Positions 1 through 6,733 of a stretch of 13,166 bases of DNA are shown here, one piece after another; within the stretch, counting starts at the first letter, position 1; the number at the start of each line of letters is the position of its first letter. Where the stretch lies: contig CANHUD010000043.1 of NCBI GenBank assembly GCA_947463665.1, positions 1-13,166 of the forward strand, written 5' to 3'. Source of the stretch: Sphingobacteriales bacterium. GTDB lineage: Bacteria > Bacteroidota > Bacteroidia > Chitinophagales > Chitinophagaceae. The translations under genes and the position numbers were made by a program. The notes under the pieces were generated by a model. It searched no databases and was not told where the DNA came from. It saw nothing but the letters and a program-made list of their open reading frames with translations.

Positions 1-3000
1 CTCCTTTGGCAATACTTCCATTCGGAATGCCCCATCTCCTTCATTGATATATACAACAGAAGAAAGCGTGTGCAGTTCCCAACGCGGAGCATCCTCATAT
101 GCCTGGGGAGGGATCAGCTGATCGGTTGTGACGGAAGCATACTGGCGATATTTTACAAATTTCTTTCGGAAAGGTACCACCTGATCCAGCAATTCATCGC
201 GGGAGGCTGCAGGATAAGATGTTCCCTGAATGAAATAGGAAAAAATTCCTTCCTCCTGCCCGTTCCCATCCAGGTCTACAGAGGTGATGGAAACAGGTTC
301 TTTTTCGGATGCATGAAAAGGGAGATTTTCTCCCGCGTTTCCGGCAAGAATATCCGGCTTTCCATCCTTGTTAATATCCAAAACGGTTATACTGCTCCAC
401 AATCCGGGCTGAGTAAACCCGGCCAGTTCGGAAACTTCATGAAAACTTTTTCCCAGATGCTGAAAAAAACGGATTGTCATCCACTCCCCTGCCAGCAGCA
501 GATCTGGTCTGCCATCTCCATTCATATCCGAAAAAACGGCTGAGTGGATGATCCCCGGATAGAGCAATTCCGGGTTCCATTCTTTCGTCACATCTGTGAA
601 TCGGACCTTACCATCTTTTGAATCGTTTCGTAACAGATAACTTCTGGACGGATAGGGGAACCTGCCCGGAATGGCCGCCCCTCCGATGAACAGATCCAGA
701 TCACCATCCGCATCGATATCACCTTTACATATTGCCAGCTTGCTGCCCAGCATTTCCTGTGGAAGTGCGTCTTCCGACTTGGTAAACCCTCCCCTGCCAT
801 CGTTCAGATAAAGTCGGTCTGCGAGTTCCGGAATGCCTTCCTCATATTCATTGCCACCGGATACAACATACAAATCTTCATCCCCATCGGTATCCACATC
901 GATGAAAATCGCTCTTACATCCTCCGATGCACTATCTGCCGCCCATGGCTGATAGGAAGCCGGCTTAAACCGGCCATCTGCCTGCTGAAGAAAAAGCTTT
1001 CCGGATTGCCCAAGGGCACCCCCAACAAATACATCCTCATAACCATCCTGGTTAACATCCGCCTTTGCCAGTGCCGGACCCATTCTGGATAGCTGATAGG
1101 GCATCAGTACTTCCACTTTAAAATCAACAAAATCATTTTCCCTGTGACGGAAATCCAGTCCTTCATGATCACGAATTTCATGGAAGAAAAGATCAGTTGA
1201 TTTCTTTAAAACTGAAGTTTCGGGTAACTGAGTTGCATAGGTAATTAAATGCGACTTATTAACTTCAGGAGAGAGTACACGTTGTCTGTTTCCATCCGGC
1301 CATTCAATCCAAACGGAATCGACCCGTTCATCGTGCAAACCAATATGGATAGTACGACTTCCTGTCGACTGATATCCCCTCACGGGAAATACCTCCAGCC
1401 ACTGCATTCCATTCTTACTATAAAGAGTAATTTTTGCTCCAATAGCAAACGGATTACTACCCTTTTGCACTAGCCTGAATTGTATCCAGTTATTTTTTAG
1501 GGATCGTTGGTTTAATCTGTTTTCGTATAAATAGACCGGTTCATTGTTGTTCCCGATCAGCAGATCAAGGTCGCCGTCGTTATCAAAATCAGCCTGTACA
1601 GCGGCATTGGAGATTGTTTTGTCGGTAAGGCCCCACGCTTCTGTACTATCTGAGAAATGAAGGCTGCCATCATTTCTGAACAGATAATTGCGCAACTTAT
1701 TGGAAGGCATTTTCCGAACCAGCTCATAGGTTTTGAAATTCAGGTTTCCTTTGGCGGCCTGTGCCAGCTGCTCATCGGCTACGGTATATTTCAGGAAATC
1801 ATTGTCGGTAAAATCACGGAGATACCCATTGGTAACCAACAGATCTTTATGGCCATCATTATCCAAATCTCCAAACAGGGCCGACCAGCTCCAGTCGGTC
1901 CTACTGATCCCTGCCAGCTGTCCGATTTCACTGAAGCGCATAGTACCATTGGCATCTATTCCCCTGTGCAGATGCAGCATATTCCGCATCTGCTGGTGAA
2001 AATAGCCACTATCGATGAGCATGTTGTATGCATCATATTCATCCGGACCCTTCAGCAGTTTTTGCCGGAAATTATCCTCCGGCAACATATCCAGTGTGAA
2101 CACATCCGGCCAGCCATCGTTGTTGATATCGGCTATATCAGCCCCCATGGAATATTTGCTGATATGGGTAAACGATTGCTGCAGCACTTGTCGGAATGTG
2201 CCGTTTTTATTATTGAGATAACAGTAATCCTGCTCGGTGTAATCGCTCGATGTATATAGATCCGGCCAGCCATCCCGGTTCAGATCACTAACCACCACAG
2301 ATAGTCCGAAGTTGAGTGCGTTGTTAATGATCCCGGCCTTCAGGGTAACATCGGTGAACCGTATGTTTCCGTCGGCAGCTTTATCCTGGCGAAACATTCG
2401 GTTTCCAAACCGCATATCTGGAACAGATCGGATTTTAGCGGTATTTACATACGGATTAACGGTATGATTGGAGTGGTTCACCAGAAACATATCCAGGTCG
2501 CCGTCGCGGTCATAGTCAAAAAAGGCTGCCTGTGTTGACAATGATCCCGGTGCATCCAGACCATAATCAGCGGCCATTTCCCGGAATACAGGTATACCGT
2601 TTCGCAGGCCCTGGTGGATGAAGAGTTCGTTGCTGCGGGCCCTGCCCTCTTTTGGGCCGGAGTGGCAGACATAAAGATCCTCCCAGCCATCGCCATTTAC
2701 ATCTGCTACGGTCACACCGGTACGCCAGAAACCATTTCCTTTAACCCCGGCTTTTTCGGTAATATCCTCAAAGGTTAGTCCGCCTTTATTGAGATATAAT
2801 TTATTAGGAACAACATTTCCGGAAATGAAAACATCGTCCAGCCCATCTTTATTAAAATCTCCCAGTGCAATACCATGGCCATTGTAGAGGTACTCATATT
2901 TGAATATGTGGAGGGAATCATTTTCCTCGATCGTATTGGTGAAACGGATTCCGGATGATGCTTCAGGAACTCGCTGAAACAGTGGCTGGGCTGAAGTTTC

Positions 3001-3048
3001 AAGTGCCCCTGCCACTAGCAGTAACCAGCAATATAAGCGCCATTTCAT
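1..3048 (-). CDS. Exported VCBS/FG-GAP repeat protein with ASPIC/UnbV domain (3' end outside window)
   Basis: Reading the minus strand from the ATG at 3048 gives 1016 codons with no stop before the window edge, so the C-terminus is missing (family members usually run to about 1100 residues, from memory). Residues 1-20 look like a signal peptide (MKWRLY, then a Leu/Val/Ala core, ending TSA-Q). Thirteen calcium-loop motifs of the D-x-N/D-x-D-G-x-x-D type follow: seven at residues 64, 116, 178, 255, 307, 394 and 487, then six at 664, 717, 777, 841, 891 and a degenerate one at 925. Between the groups, about 520-592, sits an ASPIC/UnbV-like domain (GYQSTGSRTIHIGL, then VDSVWIEWPDG). Family hallmarks include LDMLPEDN (319-326) and TDWSWSALFGDLDNDG (384-399). 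The start lies 2 bases after the copper monooxygenase stop, so it is the third gene of a coupled unit. Such proteins are predicted beta-propellers acting outside the inner membrane, often near SusC/SusD genes; their ligand is unknown. The family call is firm, the function is not. Confidence 0.92.
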   Translation of the reverse strand, partial: MKWRLYCWLLLVAGALETSAQPLFQRVPEASSGIRFTNTIEENDSLHIFKYEYLYNGHGIALGDFNKDGLDDVFISGNVVPNKLYLNKGGLTFEDITEKAGVKGNGFWRTGVTVADVNGDGWEDLYVCHSGPKEGRARSNELFIHQGLRNGIPVFREMAADYGLDAPGSLSTQAAFFDYDRDGDLDMFLVNHSNHTVNPYVNTAKIRSVPDMRFGNRMFRQDKAADGNIRFTDVTLKAGIINNALNFGLSVVVSDLNRDGWPDLYTSSDYTEQDYCYLNNKNGTFRQVLQQSFTHISKYSMGADIADINNDGWPDVFTLDMLPEDNFRQKLLKGPDEYDAYNMLIDSGYFHQQMRNMLHLHRGIDANGTMRFSEIGQLAGISRTDWSWSALFGDLDNDGHKDLLVTNGYLRDFTDNDFLKYTVADEQLAQAAKGNLNFKTYELVRKMPSNKLRNYLFRNDGSLHFSDSTEAWGLTDKTISNAAVQADFDNDGDLDLLIGNNNEPVYLYENRLNQRSLKNNWIQFRLVQKGSNPFAIGAKITLYSKNGMQWLEVFPVRGYQSTGSRTIHIGLHDERVDSVWIEWPDGNRQRVLSPEVNKSHLITYATQLPETSVLKKSTDLFFHEIRDHEGLDFRHRENDFVDFKVEVLMPYQLSRMGPALAKADVNQDGYEDVFVGGALGQSGKLFLQQADGRFKPASYQPWAADSASEDVRAIFIDVDTDGDEDLYVVSGGNEYEEGIPELADRLYLNDGRGGFTKSEDALPQEMLGSKLAICKGDIDADGDLDLFIGGAAIPGRFPYPSRSYLLRNDSKDGKVRFTDVTKEWNPELLYPGIIHSAVFSDMNGDGRPDLLLAGEWMTIRFFQHLGKSFHEVSELAGFTQPGLWSSITVLDINKDGKPDILAGNAGENLPFHASEKEPVSITSVDLDGNGQEEGIFSYFIQGTSYPAASRDELLDQVVPFRKKFVKYRQYASVTTDQLIPPQAYEDAPRWELHTLSSVVYINEGDGAFRMEVLPKE

Positions 3049-3050
3049 GA

Positions 3051-4385
3051 TTATAGAACGGGTTTAGGCACATCGATGATCAACTGTTCATCTCCTTTTT
3101 TATAGGGCAGGAATACCATGATCATGGTGAGCATTTCATTGGTGGTTTCCATGTTGCCGGACGACATCACCAGTCTGGGTGGTTTATTCGGATTGAATGG
3201 ATTTTGTGCGGTATTGTCGTATGTACCCTGAATGAACAACTTGCTGCCTTTAGGAATATGCTGTAGTTTTTTGAACCGATAGATCTCCTGCCAGCGAAAA
3301 TCCCAATCCGGTATATGCGCCAGTTTCACGGTATCGCCGGAAGGTGCCACCGCATAGGCTTTGAAGGATTTTCCCAGCAGATGCATGTGGGGCCATACGT
3401 AGAGTACGGAGAAATCCTCTCCGGGGTTCATGAGCTGCAGGTTGAATGTTTGTACTCTGTTGGGCAGGAGTTTCAGCGGAGGGCTGATCTGCTGCTCGCC
3501 TATTCCACCGGAACCAAAGCTGATGATTTTTACCTTTCGGTCCACTTTGCTATTGGTATAAAAAAGATTGACACCGGCCGTTACCTGTTCGTCTTTAGCC
3601 AGGGGTGCAAAATGAAGGGTGAGGATGAGTACTCCCCGTTTGGGCATAACCCAGCCCATTCCTTTGGGATAATTTTCGAAGGAGGCACCGGGAATCCAGC
3701 CACCGTAATATTCGATGGTCTGTTTCAACGGTTTCCACTGTTCAACTTTCGACGGATCATCTTCTGTAAGATTGATCATATCCGGCCCGCTGTTCAGCGG
3801 AATGCCTGCGGGAACCTGGTGAATACTATAATTGACATGGTGAATTACTCTCTTATTATCGGTATAAAACTCTATGGCTTCCACATTCATGGAATCTTTG
3901 AGCTCAAACGGTATGCGGTACATCACAAATCGTTCCGCATTATCTCCGGGAAGATCCAGTGGTTTAGGGAAGGTTATCGTAGCATCGGGAGCCCTATGGT
4001 AACTGGTTTTGCTCCTTACTGTGAGCAGGCTCTGAATACCTTTTACTTCACCGATTCCTTTAGGCGCCTGCTGATCGATCCAGTTGAGAATGGTTTGTTT
4101 CTCTTTTTCTGTGAGGGAGCGATCATTGCTGTATTCAGTATAATGTACATCTGCTCTCCAGGGGGGCATATAACCGGAGGTAATGACTTTCTTGATGAAG
4201 GATGCGCGCTTGGCTACATCTTCATAGCTTATCAGCGAGAAAGGTGCGGCTTCGTTAGGGCGGTGGCAGGGTGCACATTTGCTGTGAATGATAGGCGCTA
4301 CATCTTTAACGAAGGTAGGCGACTGCGCCTGGCCATTCATGTGGGCAACAAAAAAAACTGCAACTAAAAAGAATACGGTACGCAT
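3051..4385 (-). CDS. Exported cytochrome c fused to PHM/DBM-like type II copper monooxygenase
   Basis: The 444-residue protein starts with a hydrophobic signal peptide (1-20, ending NGQA-Q). A small cytochrome c domain follows (about 22-110): CAPCH at 37-41 binds heme covalently and M73 in GYMPPW is the likely axial ligand. The rest resembles the two-domain copper-dependent, ascorbate-dependent monooxygenases (peptidylglycine alpha-hydroxylating and dopamine beta-monooxygenase). The first copper site would be H182-H183 (VIHHVN) and H258 (LTLHFAP). The second would be H333 and H335 (PHMHLLGK) and M418 (TTNEML, matching the DEMC methionine of PHM). All six ligand positions are therefore present. 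The heme cysteines are the only cysteines, unlike the disulfide-rich animal enzymes. It is expected in the periplasm, where the heme could pass electrons to copper in place of ascorbate; that is inference, and the substrate is unknown. The start is 2 bases after the redoxin stop. Annotation pipelines often call such proteins simply cytochrome c. Confidence 0.85.
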   Translation of the reverse strand: MRTVFFLVAVFFVAHMNGQAQSPTFVKDVAPIIHSKCAPCHRPNEAAPFSLISYEDVAKRASFIKKVITSGYMPPWRADVHYTEYSNDRSLTEKEKQTILNWIDQQAPKGIGEVKGIQSLLTVRSKTSYHRAPDATITFPKPLDLPGDNAERFVMYRIPFELKDSMNVEAIEFYTDNKRVIHHVNYSIHQVPAGIPLNSGPDMINLTEDDPSKVEQWKPLKQTIEYYGGWIPGASFENYPKGMGWVMPKRGVLILTLHFAPLAKDEQVTAGVNLFYTNSKVDRKVKIISFGSGGIGEQQISPPLKLLPNRVQTFNLQLMNPGEDFSVLYVWPHMHLLGKSFKAYAVAPSGDTVKLAHIPDWDFRWQEIYRFKKLQHIPKGSKLFIQGTYDNTAQNPFNPNKPPRLVMSSGNMETTNEMLTMIMVFLPYKKGDEQLIIDVPKPVL

Positions 4386-4387
4386 AG

Positions 4388-4972
4388 TCAGAAATCATTT
4401 ATTAGACACCCCTGAGGAGTTACATATGAAAGTGCTACGGGTTGTCCATTCAGACATTGAAGAATGGCATCCCGAAGATAGTGTTGTTCCGGTTTCGTTT
4501 TTTTCTTTCCCAACTCCTGAAGCCAGTCGTCAATAGCTCCCCTGTACACGAGCTTACCCGTTGTATTGAATAAAAAAACTTCGGGCGTAACAGTTGCCTT
4601 CATTTTTTTAGCCAATTGCAATTTACGATCTGTATAAATAGGAAACGTTAATCCATACTCTTTGTAAAATTTACGGACTTGTTCATCTGTATACGTACTT
4701 CCCGGGACAATAGCAAAAATCTGTATTGTTGAATGGAAGTCGTGCTGAATCTGTGTAAGTGTCCGTGTATAGGAAACTGACATAGGACATTCCGGAGACA
4801 AGAATACCAGTATTGTTGGGATAGTTGCCGGCACTAACCGTATTGGAGCAGAACCTATTGGGTCCCATAATCGAATGGGATATGCACTGTTTAACTGAAC
4901 AAGTGCATGGTCTTGTGCAGATGATGCCAGCATTATATAAAAGCAAAAAAGAAACAGAATACTTTTATGCAT
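4388..4972 (-). CDS. Exported redoxin (AhpC/TSA-like thioredoxin-fold protein)
   Basis: From the ATG at 4972 the protein has 194 residues. I prefer this to the in-frame GTG at 4996, because the GTG falls in the loop of the preceding terminator hairpin and because the ATG product begins with a clean signal peptide (MHKSILFLFCFYIMLASSA-Q). The mature part is a thioredoxin fold. SPECPMSVSY carries the peroxidatic-type cysteine C62, with C-P-x-S rather than the CxxC of thioredoxin. P130 in TVTPEVFLF is the cis-proline, followed by GKLVYRGAIDDW. Two further cysteines lie near the C-terminus, C173 and C189 (QGCLI), and one could resolve C62. No Shine-Dalgarno sequence is visible; the ATG directly follows seven Ts. 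The gene is 2 bases upstream of the cytochrome-monooxygenase gene, which suggests a role in thiol, heme or copper maturation, or in peroxide removal, for that enzyme. By eye the gene looks more AT-rich than susD. The family is clear; the reaction is not determined. Confidence 0.85.
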   Translation of the reverse strand: MHKSILFLFCFYIMLASSAQDHALVQLNSAYPIRLWDPIGSAPIRLVPATIPTILVFLSPECPMSVSYTRTLTQIQHDFHSTIQIFAIVPGSTYTDEQVRKFYKEYGLTFPIYTDRKLQLAKKMKATVTPEVFLFNTTGKLVYRGAIDDWLQELGKKKTKPEQHYLRDAILQCLNGQPVALSYVTPQGCLINDF

Positions 4973-5010
4973 AAAAAAAATATCCAGCCGGAACACGTCC
5001 GGCTGGATAT
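4973..5010 (-). terminator. Intrinsic terminator after susD, abutting the redoxin start codon
   Basis: The two arms at 4980-4991 and 4999-5010 are perfect 12-bp complements (on the minus strand ATATCCAGCCGG and CCGGCTGGATAT) around a 7-base loop. On the minus strand the hairpin is followed by seven Ts (4979-4973) and then at once by the redoxin ATG. There is no T-run on the other side, so it acts only on minus-strand transcription. It starts 22 bases after the susD stop. No clear promoter is visible between it and the redoxin, so the downstream genes probably depend on read-through. Confidence 0.85.
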
Positions 5011-5032
5011 AAAATTAAGGGTAAAATAATTA

Positions 5033-6700
5033 TTAATTATCCCACCAGATCCGGCCTCTCGGGTCGAGGTTATCGGAACCGAATCCTGGATCTTTTTTCA
5101 TTTCATCCAACGCTTTCTGCTTGTTGGCGAAATTCAGATCGGTTGGGTTGGGGTTACCGATTACAGCACGACGAGCGATTTGGTATACAGATCCATTGAT
5201 CATAATATCCTCATTTGCCAGTGCGGTATTTTTGTTCGGCATACCGGTACGCTTCCAGTTGGCCCACGCTTCATTCGGATGTTTGAAGAAGTTGATGTAG
5301 GCCTGGATGGCGATCTGCTCCTGAGCCCGGGCAGGGTTGTACTTTACCGTCGGGTGGTTCAGATAGGCTGAAATTTCAGCAGGGGTAGCAGCTGAATATT
5401 CCAGCACTTTTGCCTGACCAGCACGCTGGCTGTAGAAGTTGATGGAAGCCGTAACGCCATCATTGTACAGTGTTTCAGCGTTCTCGGTAGTGATACCACG
5501 AGCAGCAGCTTCAGCACGCATCAATTGCTGATCAGCGTACGTAACCAGCGGGAAGAAGCCCTGACCATCGCCCCCGCCAAAGGTTGGCTGGAACATGCGG
5601 TACTGAATGTAGGAGAGCGTATCCATTACCAAACTGGCATTTACACGGCGACCGAGGAACATCTGCCGGTTTGCAGGAAGTTGAGCAGCATCCGGGCTGA
5701 TAATAGCACCAACATACCGGCGGGCAGGCTCTGTAGAACCTGCATCCAGCACGCGGGCGGTTACAGCTAAATCGATATTCGCCTGGGAATAATTGTTTCG
5801 CTGGTAGAAGAAACGGATACGCGGGTCAGATGTAGTCCACATGAAGTTCACCGTTGGGGCCGGAGCACGGAAACCTTCCGGATTCCAGTTACCACCCGCT
5901 GTGAAACTGTTGTGTACAGTATACACCCAGCTTTCATCGTTGCTTGCCATCAGCAGTGCAGGATCACCGATACATTCACGGATAATAGCCGTTGCTTTTG
6001 CCTGGTCACGCTTCAGCAAACGCATCGCGATGCGCATACGAAGTGCATTGGCAGCTTTAGCCCAACGTCCCGTGTTTCCATTGTAATACTGATCAAAAGT
6101 GGTCAGATTTACCTGGTTGGCTGCACCAGCCTTCAAAGTAGCAGACAGCGCTTTCAGGCGACCATCCCAGATATTGAACAGCTCCTGCTGGCTCTCCCAT
6201 TTAGGGGTGAAGGTTCCGCCATAACGAGCCTGGAAGGCATCAGTGTAAGACAGATGTCCATTGATATCAGACACATAGAAGGCATAGTAGATCTTCAGTA
6301 CTTCTGCCATTGCCACTACCATCTGACGAGCTGCCTTATCGGCATCCGACATTTTGCTGGCCAGTACCCCTACATCGGTAGTAACACTACCTACACCCGG
6401 ATAAAAAATTCCGTAGCGCTGGTTGGTATTACCAAACTCAGTAAAGGTTACCGCTGCGGCACCACCCTGAGGAGCGGTGATCTGCATCCAATGCATGATG
6501 CGGCGATAATTGTCGTAGAATGCTTCAAAATCTGAACCATGTGCCAGACGGGAAGCTGTAAAGAACTGTTCTTCCGGTTTAACCGAATATAAAACATCCG
6601 GGTTCGTATTCAGGTCTACGAATGCCTGCTTATCGCAACTGGTCAGCGAAAAGGCACCGATGGCCAACGCCCAGGATAATAGTTTTTTCTTCATCTTCAT
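5033..6700 (-). CDS. SusD/RagB-like outer-membrane lipoprotein (SusD-like_2 type)
   Basis: The 555-residue protein begins with a lipoprotein signal peptide: basic start (MKMKKKL), hydrophobic stretch, and LTSC with the lipidated cysteine at residue 22. The start at 6700 and the alternative ATG two codons later give the same mature protein. The following VDLNTNPDVLYSVKPEEQFF is typical of the SusD-like_2 branch. The rest is a long, mostly helical protein, as expected for the TPR-based SusD fold, ending GRIWWDN. SusD proteins sit on the outside of the outer membrane as a lid over a SusC channel and help to capture the ligand. The gene lies 33 bases downstream of the susC-like gene, so the two are co-transcribed, and it is followed by a strong terminator. 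Nothing in the sequence identifies the ligand, and no neighbouring glycan-degrading enzyme offers a hint. Confidence 0.93.
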   Translation of the reverse strand: MKMKKKLLSWALAIGAFSLTSCDKQAFVDLNTNPDVLYSVKPEEQFFTASRLAHGSDFEAFYDNYRRIMHWMQITAPQGGAAAVTFTEFGNTNQRYGIFYPGVGSVTTDVGVLASKMSDADKAARQMVVAMAEVLKIYYAFYVSDINGHLSYTDAFQARYGGTFTPKWESQQELFNIWDGRLKALSATLKAGAANQVNLTTFDQYYNGNTGRWAKAANALRMRIAMRLLKRDQAKATAIIRECIGDPALLMASNDESWVYTVHNSFTAGGNWNPEGFRAPAPTVNFMWTTSDPRIRFFYQRNNYSQANIDLAVTARVLDAGSTEPARRYVGAIISPDAAQLPANRQMFLGRRVNASLVMDTLSYIQYRMFQPTFGGGDGQGFFPLVTYADQQLMRAEAAARGITTENAETLYNDGVTASINFYSQRAGQAKVLEYSAATPAEISAYLNHPTVKYNPARAQEQIAIQAYINFFKHPNEAWANWKRTGMPNKNTALANEDIMINGSVYQIARRAVIGNPNPTDLNFANKQKALDEMKKDPGFGSDNLDPRGRIWWDN

Positions 6701-6733
6701 CGTAATATCTTTTCAATTCTTTGGTGATAGGAA

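Noticed and set aside
1657..2259. 200-codon open frame on the plus strand, with others at 70-543 and 1249-1473
   Set aside because: These are shadows of the VCBS repeat gene, which is open across the whole of 3048-1 on the minus strand with ordered propeller motifs.
1..3048. Regularly spaced similar DNA segments that might suggest a repeat array
   Set aside because: The similarity comes from the coding of repeated D-x-N-x-D-G motifs. Unit lengths vary and there are no constant repeats with unique spacers, so it is not CRISPR.
3315..4367. 350-codon open frame on the plus strand
   Set aside because: It lies entirely antisense to the cytochrome c-copper monooxygenase gene, whose heme and copper motifs are unmistakable. 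The antisense translation shows no recognisable domain.
4973..4996. Upstream GTG start for the redoxin at 4996, adding eight residues
   Set aside because: The GTG lies in the loop of a strong terminator hairpin, and the extra residues only encode the stem and U-tract. The ATG at 4972 gives a normal signal peptide.
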